DNA of 64,000 bases from Haloarcula rubra (GCF_019599465.1 NZ_RKLR01000003.1:372001-436000); one strand, 5' to 3'; counted from the stretch's first letter, positions 1 through 8,700 are shown. The notes: generated from the sequence alone by a model not told the origin. Made by a program: numbers and translations.

Positions 1-54
1 GTTCGGCCCTCGCAGTCGCCATCGAGTCACGTTGGACCGCCGAGCGGTATCAAT

Positions 55-852
55 CTACGGGCGTTCCTCGGCGTCGTACGTCTCCGCCAGCGCGTCCAGT
101 GCCTCGTGGTGTTCGGTCGTGTGCGGCGCGGTGAGCGGGGAGACGCTCACTCGCCCGTCGACGACGGCCCGACGGTCGGTTCCCTCGGGGTCCGGGATGT
201 CGCCGTCGGCCATGTGCTCCCAGATGCGGTCGTGGAGCGTGACCGCGTCGCCGTCGCGGACGGCGTCCATCTCGTACAGTCGCGAGGGCCGGGTGACTTC
301 GAGCGGCGCCGGCCCCCACTCGGCGACGGGTGCGTTCACGTTGAGGTAGTCACACTGCTCGAACACGCCGGCGCCGAGCGCGTGGTCCGCCAGATACGAC
401 GTGGCCCGAACCGCTTCGCCGTAGCTGTCGCCGTCGGCCTCGATATCAGAGAACGCCGCGTCCTCCCGGACCGGGATGTACATCGAGACGGCGATAGCGG
501 GGACGTCGAAGAAGGTAGCCTCGACGGCGGCGCTCACCGTGCCCGACCGGCCCAGCACGTACGCACCGAGGTTCGCACCGCGGTTACAGCCGGCCACGAC
601 GAGGTCCGTCTCGGGGACGAGCGCCTCCAGTCCGGCGACGACGCAGTCGGCCGGCGTCCCGTCGACGACGTACCCCATCTCGTGGTCCCGGACGTCGACC
701 TCGTGAGAGATAGCGCGTCCGACAGCGCTCTGGTCCTCCGCCGGCGCCACGGCGGTCACGTCGCCGACCTCGGAGAGTCCGTCGTACACCGCTCGCAACC
801 CGACGCTGTCGATGCCGTCGTCGTTCGTCAGCAGGATGGTCGGCTCGTCCAT
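55..852 (-). CDS. surE: 5'/3'-nucleotidase SurE
   Basis: SurE-family metal-dependent phosphatase that removes phosphate from nucleoside 5'- and 3'-monophosphates in the cytoplasm. The N-terminal LLTNDDGID motif (residues 7-15, metal ligands D11 and D12), the DQSAVG segment with a serine at about 42 and the GCNRGANLG loop around N90 are the family signature. At 265 aa it has full family length and starts with ATG. It is followed downstream only by the window edge; the upstream neighbour on the same strand is the Rsm22-like gene, 58 bases away, so the two could be cotranscribed. Family assignment is firm, the physiological substrate is not visible. Confidence 0.93.
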   Translation of the reverse strand: MDEPTILLTNDDGIDSVGLRAVYDGLSEVGDVTAVAPAEDQSAVGRAISHEVDVRDHEMGYVVDGTPADCVVAGLEALVPETDLVVAGCNRGANLGAYVLGRSGTVSAAVEATFFDVPAIAVSMYIPVREDAAFSDIEADGDSYGEAVRATSYLADHALGAGVFEQCDYLNVNAPVAEWGPAPLEVTRPSRLYEMDAVRDGDAVTLHDRIWEHMADGDIPDPEGTDRRAVVDGRVSVSPLTAPHTTEHHEALDALAETYDAEERP

Positions 853-910
853 ACGCCGTCTGGGGCCGTGGGCGAGAAAAACCCACTGCCCGGGCGTGGC
901 GCGCCGCTCG

Positions 911-2335
911 TCAGCGCGCCCTGTCGACCGTCGTCTCGCCGTCGACGACGACGTTGTACGCCCCCTCGTCGTCGTTCCAGAGGACCAGCGCGTTCTGCAG
1001 GGAGAGCAGGTCGCCGTAGTCGGCGTCTCGCAGGTCGTCGTTCAACAGCGAGGGTTCGGTGACAACGGCGAAGTGGTCGACTTCCTGACTGCCGTCGCCG
1101 AGCAGGTACAGCGGGTTGGACTCCCCCTCCGAGAGGTCGTGGCTGAGTTTGACCGCCAGCAGGTTCACCCGGTCGGTGACGTAGCTCTCGGCGTCGGCCA
1201 TCGGCGCGTGGGTGCCGCGGTCCGGCGTCATCTCGATGGCCCGCCGTCCGTCCGTCCGGAGGACGCTGTAGGCGTACTGGACGTCGACGTTGACGAACTC
1301 GCCCGTCCCGCCCGCGGCGTCGTCGAGTCGTCGCTGCATCGACGGGACGGCGAGGTCGGGTTTGCGGTCGAACGACCACGACTCGCTCTCGGGCATCTGG
1401 TGGGGCCACAGGCGGACCGTCGGGCCGTAGACGTTCGCCGGGCCGTCGTCGGTGACGGCGCGCTCTATCTCGCGCAGGCCCGTCGCGGTGTTCCGGTCGG
1501 CGGGTTCCAGCGCCACCACCGTCCCGTCGTCGGCCAGCGCGCCGAGGTAGCGTTCGAGCACGCTCACCGGGTCGTCGAGTTCGTTGAGCACGTTCCCGAA
1601 CAGCAGGAGGTCGAACGGGCCGTCGGCCGCGACGGCGGCGTCGAGGTCGAACGCCTCCGCCGTCTCCCGGTGTATCGAGACGTCGACGTTCGGTCCGGGG
1701 TCGTCGAGCATCGTCTCGAGGACGTCGGCGGCGGCGCTCGGTTCGATGGCGTGGTAGTCCACGAGCGCCTCGTCCGGCAGGAGGTCGAGCAGTCCCAGCG
1801 CCGGCCCCCCGACGCCGGCGCCGACGTCGAGGACGCGGAGTCTGGTGGGGAGCAAGCCCTCGACCAACAGGTCCGAGAGGACGTACTGCGTGACCGCGTA
1901 GTAGTCGGGCAGGTGGTAGACGGCGTAGCCGTGGGCCGTCAGGTCGTCGTAGGCCACGTCGTCGCGCCGGAGGTAGCGCTCTTTCACGTCGCGGATGCGC
2001 TCGCGTAACTGCTCGCCGCTGTCGCCGCGCTCCCAGTCCGGGCCGTACGCGTCGGTGAGCAGGCTCTCGACCCGCCGGCCGTACTCCTCGGGGAAGCGCT
2101 CGACGCCGTGGAACGGACCCGCCGGCGAGAGCGGTCCCTCCGGCGCCGGGACGAACGTGCCGTCGTCCTGTTCGACCAGCGCGAGGTCGACGGCCTCCTC
2201 GCGGAGCACCTGCCGGACGACGGCCGGGTGTGGCTGGCCGTCGACGTACTCGAATATCTCTTCGGGGTCTACCGGACGGACGTTCCGGAGGTACTGGGCG
2301 TTCTCGCGTATCTGCTGGCGCGTCTCGGGGTTCAT
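911..2335 (-). CDS. Rsm22-like small ribosomal subunit methyltransferase-family protein
   Basis: A 474-residue protein with an N-terminal helical region and a class I SAM-binding fold. The glycine-rich motif LDVGAGVGGPALG lies near residues 166-180 and an FGNVLNEL segment matches the xVLNEL motif typical of Rsm22 proteins, which associate with the small ribosomal subunit in mitochondria. I see no cysteine in the whole chain, so the Fe-S cluster described for mitochondrial METTL17/Rsm22 cannot be present here. Its ATG overlaps the tyrA stop in an ATGA arrangement, which implies translational coupling to tyrA. The role in archaeal ribosome assembly is inferred from family only. Confidence 0.8.
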   Translation of the reverse strand: MNPETRQQIRENAQYLRNVRPVDPEEIFEYVDGQPHPAVVRQVLREEAVDLALVEQDDGTFVPAPEGPLSPAGPFHGVERFPEEYGRRVESLLTDAYGPDWERGDSGEQLRERIRDVKERYLRRDDVAYDDLTAHGYAVYHLPDYYAVTQYVLSDLLVEGLLPTRLRVLDVGAGVGGPALGLLDLLPDEALVDYHAIEPSAAADVLETMLDDPGPNVDVSIHRETAEAFDLDAAVAADGPFDLLLFGNVLNELDDPVSVLERYLGALADDGTVVALEPADRNTATGLREIERAVTDDGPANVYGPTVRLWPHQMPESESWSFDRKPDLAVPSMQRRLDDAAGGTGEFVNVDVQYAYSVLRTDGRRAIEMTPDRGTHAPMADAESYVTDRVNLLAVKLSHDLSEGESNPLYLLGDGSQEVDHFAVVTEPSLLNDDLRDADYGDLLSLQNALVLWNDDEGAYNVVVDGETTVDRAR

Positions 2336-3066
2336 GAGAGGTCCTCGTACAGTGCGGTGAACGTCTCCGCGTCCGCGTCCGCTATCTCTCGGGCCGCCTC
2401 GGCGACGCTGTCGGCCCCCTCGAAGGTCTCCTGTATGTCGGCGTAGACGTGGGCGTCACCGCCGGTGACCTGTCCGACGAGGTCGGCGAGTCCGCCCGAG
2501 ACCGGCGTGTGGAACCGGTCGGGCACGTCGTCGGCGGCCATCGCGTAGGCGAGGACCGCCGCGTGGGCGCCGGCCTGCACCGTCTCCATCGCCTCGTCGT
2601 GTTCGGCCGCCGTCGTCTCGAACGTTTCGTTGCCGGCTGCAGCGATAGCCCCGAGGACAACGTCGACGGCGTCGCCGCCGGCGTCCGTGACGACGGCGAC
2701 GTTACCGGGGGCGTTCTCCGGCGCGAACAGGGGGTGGAGGCTCGCCCGACCGACGTCTGGGGCCGCCGTCTCCATCGCCGCGAGCGGTCCGGCCATGCTC
2801 CCGGTCACGTCGAGGACGGCGTCGGTCGCCGACGGCGCGTACTCGCCGATGGCCTCCTCGGCGACGGGCATCGGCACGGCGACGCAGACCACGTCGAATC
2901 GGTCCGCCGTGTCACTGGGGACGGCGCGGCCGCCGACGGCGTCGGCCGCCCGGCGTGCCGCGTCCGCGTCGAGGTCCGTGAACGCGAGTGTCGCGTCGGC
3001 GTGGTCCCGGAGGGTCCGGCCGAACCAGCGGCCCATGGACCCGGCGCCGACGACGAGACAGTTCAT
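2332..3066 (-). CDS. tyrA: Prephenate dehydrogenase family protein (TyrA)
   Basis: Predicted NAD(P)-dependent prephenate dehydrogenase of tyrosine biosynthesis, 244 aa. It opens with a Rossmann motif VVGAGSMGRWFG (residues 5-16), continues with a VCVAVPMPVAEEAI stretch, a conserved SLHPLFAPE segment of the TyrA family, and a helical C-terminal dimerisation part. It is short because no chorismate mutase or ACT domain is attached, as is usual in haloarchaea. It lies first in a two-gene unit with the Rsm22-like gene, sharing four bases with it. Substrate preference (prephenate versus arogenate) cannot be read from the sequence. Confidence 0.85.
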   Translation of the reverse strand: MNCLVVGAGSMGRWFGRTLRDHADATLAFTDLDADAARRAADAVGGRAVPSDTADRFDVVCVAVPMPVAEEAIGEYAPSATDAVLDVTGSMAGPLAAMETAAPDVGRASLHPLFAPENAPGNVAVVTDAGGDAVDVVLGAIAAAGNETFETTAAEHDEAMETVQAGAHAAVLAYAMAADDVPDRFHTPVSGGLADLVGQVTGGDAHVYADIQETFEGADSVAEAAREIADADAETFTALYEDLS

Positions 3067-3228
3067 GCGACGAGCGTAGCCCGGCGCCTCTCAAAAGCCG
3101 TTCGGTCACTCCCGGCGCGCCGGTATGTGGCGACTGACGAATACGCCGTAGACAGGCGTCGAACCTCCAGCCGGCAGGCCTCCCACCCCTCCTAAACGCT
3201 TATCCGTCGGCCCCGAGTCGTCGGAGTC

Positions 3229-4002
3229 ATGAAGCGCGTTCGATTCCGGGACACCGCGGGGAACGTCCGTGGCGGTCGCTGGACCGTCGAGGACGGAGAA
3301 CCAGTCGTCACGGCGGCCGCCGGTCCGTACGGGCGCATCGCCTTCGGCGACGAGACGTACGCTCCCGACGACGTGGACATCCTGCCACCGTGTGAACCGA
3401 CCAAAATCGTCTGTATCGGCCGCAACTACGCCGACCACGCCGAAGAGATGGGCTCCGACCTGCCGGACAGGCCGATGCTGTTCCTGAAGGCACCGAACGC
3501 CGTCGCCTCCCACGGGAGCAAGCTCACCATGCCGTCGGGGAAAGAGCGCATCGACTTCGAGGCCGAGCTGGGCGTCGTCATCGGCGAGCAGTGCAAGAAC
3601 GTCAGCGAGTCCGGTGCGATGGACGTCGTCGCAGGGTACACCTGCCTCAACGACATCTCGAACCGCGACGACCAGGAGATAGAGCAGAACTGGGTCCGCG
3701 GGAAGGCCTTCGACAACGCCTGTCCCATCGGCCCGCTCGTGGCGACGCCGGAACACGTCCCCGAAGACGCCACCATCGAGAGCCGTGTCAACGGCGAGGT
3801 CAGGCAGTCCTCCTCGCGCGACCACCTCATCTTCTCCGTCGAGGAACTCATCGCCGAGATTACCGAGTACATGACGCTCGAACCCGGCGACGTCATCGCC
3901 ACCGGGACGCCGGAGGGCGTCGGCCCGCTCGAAGACGGCGACGAGGTGGAGATAGAGGTGGAGGGCATCGGGACGCTGAAACACTCCGTGAAGATTCCCT
4001 GA
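3229..4002 (+). CDS. Fumarylacetoacetate hydrolase family protein
   Basis: FAH-superfamily enzyme of 257 aa, expected to hydrolyse or decarboxylate a beta-diketo acid such as acylpyruvate or an aromatic ring-cleavage product. Visible motifs are CIGRNYADHAEEMG near residue 64, the metal-binding IDFEAELGVVIG near 109-120, GKAFDNACPIGP, and the C-terminal PGDVIATGTPEGVGP. Size fits the single-domain YcgM/FAHD1-like group. It stands alone on the plus strand, divergent from tyrA, and no aromatic degradation genes are adjacent, so oxaloacetate decarboxylase or acylpyruvase activity are equally possible. Confidence 0.88.
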   Translation: MKRVRFRDTAGNVRGGRWTVEDGEPVVTAAAGPYGRIAFGDETYAPDDVDILPPCEPTKIVCIGRNYADHAEEMGSDLPDRPMLFLKAPNAVASHGSKLTMPSGKERIDFEAELGVVIGEQCKNVSESGAMDVVAGYTCLNDISNRDDQEIEQNWVRGKAFDNACPIGPLVATPEHVPEDATIESRVNGEVRQSSSRDHLIFSVEELIAEITEYMTLEPGDVIATGTPEGVGPLEDGDEVEIEVEGIGTLKHSVKIP

Positions 4003-4039
4003 CGCCGCGAGCCCCTTCTCGACGCCGTCGATGACAACG

Positions 4040-4060
4040 CCTAAGTTTAGGCTCACCTAA
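4040..4060 (+). promoter_or_regulatory. DtxR/Idr-like iron box upstream of the GMC oxidoreductase
   Basis: The site reads CCTAA-GT-TTAGG-CTCA-CCTAA, three half-sites in alternating orientation; 4047-4060 is a perfect inverted repeat TTAGG-4-CCTAA. This matches the half-site grammar of DtxR/IdeR/SirR-family metal-dependent repressors, which haloarchaea use for iron control. It ends 11 bases before the ATG at 4072, so a bound repressor would cover the transcription start. The regulator identity is inferred. Confidence 0.6.
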
Positions 4061-4071
4061 TCGCTGTCGAG

Positions 4072-5709
4072 ATGGAGCGGACGCCGGAGTCACGCGCGGA
4101 CGTCTGCGTCGTCGGTGCAGGGCCGGCGGGCGCCCTCGTCGCCAGCAGACTCGCGAGCGACGGCTACGACGTGGTGGTTCTGGAGGCCGGTCCACGGTTC
4201 GACTTCGAGGAGCGACCCCGTCGGATGGAGGAGGCCATCCGACCCGCCCACGACGGGTCAGTCTGGGACATGGGCGGCGAGCGCGACGCCTTCTCGGCCA
4301 GCGGCGAGCAGTACTACCCGCTCAACGTCGCCCGGGTGAAGGGCGTCGGGGGGTCGACGCTCCACTGGCAGGGGATGGTGATGCGCCTGCACCCCAGCGA
4401 CTTCGACGGAAGTCACGACAACGACGACCCGGCGTGGCCCATCGACTACGACGACCTGCGGCCGTACTACGCCGACGCCGAACGGGCGATGGGCGTGGCC
4501 GGCGACGCCGACAACCCGTTCGCACCGCCGCGGGACGACCCCTACCCGCTCCCGGGGTTCCCACCCTCGTACAGTGACTCGCTGTTCGCCGAGGCCTGCG
4601 AGTCGCTGGGTATCTCGATGCACGGTGTCCCGAACGCCCGCAACTCCGAGGCCTACGACGGCCGGGGTCCGTGTGTCGGCTACGGCACCTGCCAGCCAGT
4701 GTGTCCCTCCGGCGCGAAGTACGACGCGAGCGTCCACGTCGAAGACGCCGAGGCCGAGGGCGCGACGGTCCTCGACCGCGTGCCGGTCCAGCGACTCGAA
4801 ACCGACGCCGACGGCCGTGTGAGCGCGGCCGTCTACGCGACCCCCGACGGCACCGAACACCGACAGGAGGCCCGCGAGTTCGTCCTCGCGGCGGGCGGCG
4901 TCGAGATTCCGCGCCTCCTCTTGCTCTCCCGGTCGGAAGACGACCCCGACGGCCTCGCGAACTCGTCGGGCCTCGTCGGTCGGTACTTCATGGACCACCT
5001 GTTCGCCGGCGCGGGCGGCACGCTGGACGCGCGAACCCGCCAGAACCACGTCGGCTTTCTCACCAGCGAGTGCCACCAGTTCTACGACGACCCGAGGCAG
5101 GCCGTCGAGCAGGTCGGCGACGACGAGACGGTCGTTCCGGCCTCCGACGACGCGCTCTCGCCCATCAAACTGGAGTTCCTCAACTACGCCGGCCCGTCGC
5201 CGGTAGAGCTAGCGCTCTCGGCCGACGAGTGGGGCGACACACTGCTGGGGGACCTCCGAGAGGCCTACGGCAACAGCATCGCGATGGGCGGCCTCGTCGG
5301 CCAGCCACCCCGGAAGGAGAATCGGGTGACGCTCGACACCTCGACCACCGACGACCACGGCAACCCGGTCCCCGACGTCCAGTGGTCGTGGGGGCCGCGC
5401 GTCCGGCGGTCGATGGGGCGCGCGAACGACATCCAGCACGCGATTCTCGACGAACTGGGTGTCGACGTCTCGTGGACGGCCGGCCCCGAAGGCGGCGGGT
5501 CCGGCCCCGCCTACCACCACATGGGGACCACCCGGATGGGCACCGACCCGGAGACGAGCGTCGTGAACCCGCAGTTACGGACCCACGACGTGGCCAACCT
5601 CTCGGTGGCGTCGTCGTCGGTGTTCGTCACCGCCGGGTCGATGAACCCGACGCTCACCATCGCGGCCCTCGCGCTGAAGTGTGCCGACCACGTCGGCGAG
5701 CGACTCTAG
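4072..5709 (+). CDS. GMC-family FAD-dependent oxidoreductase
   Basis: A 545-residue flavoenzyme of the glucose-methanol-choline family, closest in layout to the large subunit of gluconate/sugar dehydrogenases. The N-terminal dinucleotide-binding motif VVGAGPAGALVASRLA begins near residue 12, GVGGSTLHWQGM follows near 85, a cysteine cluster GPCVGYGTCQPVCPSGAKYD is at about 200, and the C-terminal HMGTTRMG...NLSVASSSVF...NPTLTIAALA is the FAD/active-site end. It likely oxidises a sugar or alcohol and passes electrons to a carrier. No gluconate dehydrogenase subunit 3 or cytochrome lies beside it. The iron-box-like operator just upstream suggests metal-responsive expression. Its stop overlaps that of the convergent membrane gene in CTAG. 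Confidence 0.85.
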   Translation: MERTPESRADVCVVGAGPAGALVASRLASDGYDVVVLEAGPRFDFEERPRRMEEAIRPAHDGSVWDMGGERDAFSASGEQYYPLNVARVKGVGGSTLHWQGMVMRLHPSDFDGSHDNDDPAWPIDYDDLRPYYADAERAMGVAGDADNPFAPPRDDPYPLPGFPPSYSDSLFAEACESLGISMHGVPNARNSEAYDGRGPCVGYGTCQPVCPSGAKYDASVHVEDAEAEGATVLDRVPVQRLETDADGRVSAAVYATPDGTEHRQEAREFVLAAGGVEIPRLLLLSRSEDDPDGLANSSGLVGRYFMDHLFAGAGGTLDARTRQNHVGFLTSECHQFYDDPRQAVEQVGDDETVVPASDDALSPIKLEFLNYAGPSPVELALSADEWGDTLLGDLREAYGNSIAMGGLVGQPPRKENRVTLDTSTTDDHGNPVPDVQWSWGPRVRRSMGRANDIQHAILDELGVDVSWTAGPEGGGSGPAYHHMGTTRMGTDPETSVVNPQLRTHDVANLSVASSSVFVTAGSMNPTLTIAALALKCADHVGERL

Positions 5710-6161
5710 TAGTAGAGGCCGAGGATGGCGCCGGCGTTGACCAGCAGAAGGACGGCGACGAGCGACGCGCCCAGCAGGAACGGGCGGGCGTTACGGGCGG
5801 GTTCGCGGACCTTCTTCTGGTCGAACCCATCGGAGAGTTTCGAGGCCCCGACTTCGACGAGGCCGGCCAGCGCGAACCAGAGGACGACCATCGTGACGAC
5901 GAGGTGGCCGCGACCGGTTCCGGTCAGCGACTCGGCGGTGTAGCGCGTCGCGGCGAGGTGACCGCCCGTGACGAACAGGAGCAGTGCGCTCGCCCGCGAG
6001 ACGGTTTTCAGTTTCCCGGTCATCGTCGAGAGCGGACCGGGACGGGTGTCGCCGTCCATCGCCGTCGGGAGGACGGCGTAGGTAGCGAACAGGACGCTCC
6101 CGGACCAGAGGCCCGCGAAGACGAGGTGTGTCGCGAAAACCGCGGCATCGACTGTGCTCAT
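5706..6161 (-). CDS. CopD-like four-helix membrane protein
   Basis: A 151-residue integral membrane protein with four predicted hydrophobic segments, at about residues 8-30, 55-78, 88-107 and 125-148. The order of helices and the conserved early histidine in AAVFATHLVFAGLWSG resemble CopD/YeaQ-like and haloarchaeal transporter-annotated proteins that may bind copper or haem, but no full diagnostic motif is visible. It is convergent with the GMC oxidoreductase and shares the CTAG stop with it. Function is unassigned; membrane location is secure. Confidence 0.75.
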   Translation of the reverse strand: MSTVDAAVFATHLVFAGLWSGSVLFATYAVLPTAMDGDTRPGPLSTMTGKLKTVSRASALLLFVTGGHLAATRYTAESLTGTGRGHLVVTMVVLWFALAGLVEVGASKLSDGFDQKKVREPARNARPFLLGASLVAVLLLVNAGAILGLYY

Positions 6162-6496
6162 GCCCGTGGGTTGGACGCGGGCCTCTTGAACGCCCCGGAA
6201 CAGGCAGGCTACAGAGCGTCAAGACCCGTCGCAAGCGTCCTCGAACGCCTCCACCCCGCTCGACACGTCTAGTCCGCTCCAGTTGGAGTGGTACCACTCA
6301 TCGGTTCCCCGTCTCGGCGGCCGGGTCTCGACTGGTCGACGAGAAGTGGTATCGCCTACCGGCACCGCGTGCACACTATTGGTACTCTTCGGGAGGGATG
6401 AACTGAACCGCCTGCGTGTGCGTTCGGGTGGACTGCGGAGGACGGCCCTCTCTGCAGGTGAGCACGCTTAAGCCGCCCCACCCGCTTGGCACATCC
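6162..6496. other. 335-base intergenic region before hisC with a 14-bp palindrome
   Basis: No convincing coding sequence is present. It contains the perfect palindrome GAGTGGTACCACTC at 6286-6299 and, 44 bases on, GAAGTGGTATCG at 6343-6354, whose reverse complement recurs at 14926-14937. The region should carry the divergent promoters of the CopD-like gene and hisC. No clear TATA box was assigned. Confidence 0.5.
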
Positions 6497-7579
6497 ATGC
6501 AACCACGGGACCTCTCCGCTCACACCGTCTACCGGGCGGGCCGCGGTATCGAGGAAGTCGCCCGGGAACTCGGTCTCGACCCGGACGAGATGGTGAAACT
6601 CGCGTCGAACGAGAACATGTTCGGTCCGAGTCCGCTGGCCGTCGAGGCCATCCGGGACTCGGCCGAACGGATGCACTCCTACCCGAAGGCCTCCCACGCC
6701 GACCTCGTCGAGAAACTGGCGGCGACGTGGGACGCCGACCCGGAGCAGGTGTGGCTGAGCAACGGCGGCGACGGCGCACTGGACTGTCTCGCCCGCGCGA
6801 TGCTCGAACCCGGCGACGAGGTACTCGTCCCGAAGCCCGGCTTCGCCTACTACGAGATGAGCGCGCGCTATCACCACGGCGAGGTCAGCGAGTACACGCT
6901 CTCGAAGGCCGAGGACTTCGCCCAGACGGCCGACACCGTCCTGAAGGACTACGACGGTGAGCGTATCGTCTACCTCACCAGCCCCCACAACCCGACCGGC
7001 GCGGAGTTCTCCATGGAGGCCGTCCGGACCATCGCCGAGGAGACGGACGAAGCGACGCTCGTCCTCGTCGACGAGGCCTACGGCGAGTTCACGGAGTCGC
7101 CGAGCAAGCGACCCCTCCTCGACGAACGCGACGACGTGGCGCTCCTGCGGACGTTCTCGAAGGCCTACGGACTAGCCGGCGTCCGTCTCGGCTACGCCCT
7201 CGTCCCAGAGTCGTGGGCCGACGCCTACGCACGCATCAACACGCCGTTCTCGGCGAGCGAACTGGCCTGCCGGGCCGGCCTCGCGGCACTCGACGACGAC
7301 GACCACGTCGAGCGCTCCGTCGAGACGGCCGCGTGGGCCCGCGAGTACATCCACGACAACTTGACGGCGGACACGTGGGACAGCGCCGGTAACTTCGTGC
7401 TGGCCGAAGTGGGTGACGCCTCCGCCGTCGCCGACGCCGCACAGGAGGAGGGCGTCATCGTCCGCGACTGTTCCTCGTTCGGCCTGCCCGAGTGCATCCG
7501 CATCACCTGCGGGACCGAGGAGGACACCGAACGGGCCGTCGCGATCCTGAACGACGTCGTCGAGGTGGTCGAGGCGTGA
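6497..7579 (+). CDS. hisC: Histidinol-phosphate aminotransferase HisC
   Basis: PLP-dependent class I/II aminotransferase of 360 aa that converts imidazole-acetol phosphate to histidinol phosphate in histidine biosynthesis. Recognisable features are VKLASNENMFGPSP near residue 35, LSNGGDGALDCL for PLP phosphate contact, the SPHNPTGAEFS loop, VDEAYGEF with the PLP aspartate, and the Schiff-base lysine in TFSKAYGLAGVRLGYA at about 221. The ATG at 6497 is chosen because upstream in-frame residues are basic and low in conservation. The stop overlaps the GTG of the next gene (GTGA), the first link of a three-gene coupled operon. Confidence 0.93.
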   Translation: MQPRDLSAHTVYRAGRGIEEVARELGLDPDEMVKLASNENMFGPSPLAVEAIRDSAERMHSYPKASHADLVEKLAATWDADPEQVWLSNGGDGALDCLARAMLEPGDEVLVPKPGFAYYEMSARYHHGEVSEYTLSKAEDFAQTADTVLKDYDGERIVYLTSPHNPTGAEFSMEAVRTIAEETDEATLVLVDEAYGEFTESPSKRPLLDERDDVALLRTFSKAYGLAGVRLGYALVPESWADAYARINTPFSASELACRAGLAALDDDDHVERSVETAAWAREYIHDNLTADTWDSAGNFVLAEVGDASAVADAAQEEGVIVRDCSSFGLPECIRITCGTEEDTERAVAILNDVVEVVEA

Positions 7580-8082
7580 GAGTCGCGGTCACCGGGACGC
7601 CCGGGACGGGCAAGACCACGGCGACCGAACTGCTCCAGACAGACCTCGACGTCGTCCACCTCAACGACATTATCGAGGACGAGGGGTTCTCGACCGGCGT
7701 CGACGAGGAGCGCGGGAGCGTCGTCGCCGACATGGACGCCGTCGCCGAGTGGTTGTACGGCCGCGACGACGTGCTGTTCGAGTCGCATCTGGCCCACAAC
7801 TTCGCGGCCGATCGCGTGATCGTCCTCCGAGCGCACCCCGACACCGTCGTCGAGCGGCTACGCGAACGGGGCGATTCGGACTCGAAAGCGTACGAGAATG
7901 CGGAGTCGGAGGCCCTCGACGTGATACTCTCCGAGGCCGTCTCCCACCACGGTACCGAGAACGTCTACGAGATAGACACGACCGAGCGCGACCCGGACGA
8001 GGTGGCCGACGGGATCGCGGCCGTCCTCGCCGACGAGGTCGAACCGAGCGCCGGCACCGTCTCCTACGTCGACTGGCTATGA
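7576..8082 (+). CDS. AK6/Fap7-type adenylate kinase family ATPase
   Basis: Small P-loop nucleotide kinase of 168 aa starting at a GTG that overlaps the hisC stop. The Walker A motif GTPGTGKTT is at residues 7-15 and a LID-like segment with RGDSDSKAYENAESE follows about residue 95. Proteins of this size and motif order belong to the archaeal homologues of yeast Fap7/human AK6, which act as adenylate kinase/ATPase and take part in small-subunit rRNA maturation with ribosomal protein S11. An upstream ATG would add 28 basic residues and is unlikely. The stop is fused to the next start as ATGA. Confidence 0.85.
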   Translation: MRVAVTGTPGTGKTTATELLQTDLDVVHLNDIIEDEGFSTGVDEERGSVVADMDAVAEWLYGRDDVLFESHLAHNFAADRVIVLRAHPDTVVERLRERGDSDSKAYENAESEALDVILSEAVSHHGTENVYEIDTTERDPDEVADGIAAVLADEVEPSAGTVSYVDWL

Positions 8083-8687
8083 CGCTGGACAGGTTCCGCT
8101 CGGTCGCCGACCGAGCGCTGGTCCCGTTCGTCGGCGCCGCGAAGACCGTGGGCCTCTCGCCCAACGGCGTCAGCGTCCTCGCGTTCCTGCTGGCCGTCGC
8201 CGCCGCCGGCGTCTACGCAGTCTCGGATAGGGCACCCCTGCTGTATCTCGCCGGGGCCGTCCTCGTCTTCCTCAACGGCTGGCTGGACCTCGTCGACGGC
8301 GCGCTGGCCCGAGAGCTCGACGTGGCCTCCTCTGGAGGAGACCTGCTCGACCACGTCCTCGATCGCTACGCCGACATCGTCATCATCGTCGGTCTCGCGG
8401 CCGGACTCGGCCGATGGGCCCTCGGTATCGCGGCCGTCACCGGCGTCCTGATGACGTCGTATCTCGGCACCCAGGCACAGGCGGTCGGTCTCGACCGAGT
8501 CTACGGCGGCCTGCTTGGCCGGGCGGACCGTCTCGCCCTCGTGGGCATCACGACCGGGGTCGCGGCCTTCGTGAACCCGACGGCGCTGACCCTCACGCTC
8601 GTCGGGTGGCTGCTCGTCGTCTTCGCCGTCGTCGGGCACGTCACCGCCCTCCAGCGGTTCTACTACTCGATGCAGGCGCTGGAGTGA
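8079..8687 (+). CDS. CDP-alcohol phosphatidyltransferase family protein (archaetidylinositol-phosphate synthase-like)
   Basis: Integral membrane enzyme of 202 aa that transfers a CDP-activated archaeol group to an alcohol phosphate for polar lipid synthesis. The full CDP-OH-P motif is visible: D70, D73-G74, A77-R78, G87, D91 and D95, followed by several hydrophobic helices. In archaea this family includes archaetidylinositol-phosphate synthase and archaetidylglycerol-phosphate synthase; the N-terminal MTLDRFR and the absence of inserts make the former plausible but not proven. ATG at 8079 overlaps the kinase stop (ATGA), completing the hisC operon. Confidence 0.85.
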   Translation: MTLDRFRSVADRALVPFVGAAKTVGLSPNGVSVLAFLLAVAAAGVYAVSDRAPLLYLAGAVLVFLNGWLDLVDGALARELDVASSGGDLLDHVLDRYADIVIIVGLAAGLGRWALGIAAVTGVLMTSYLGTQAQAVGLDRVYGGLLGRADRLALVGITTGVAAFVNPTALTLTLVGWLLVVFAVVGHVTALQRFYYSMQALE

Positions 8688-8700
8688 GGGCAACGCACCA

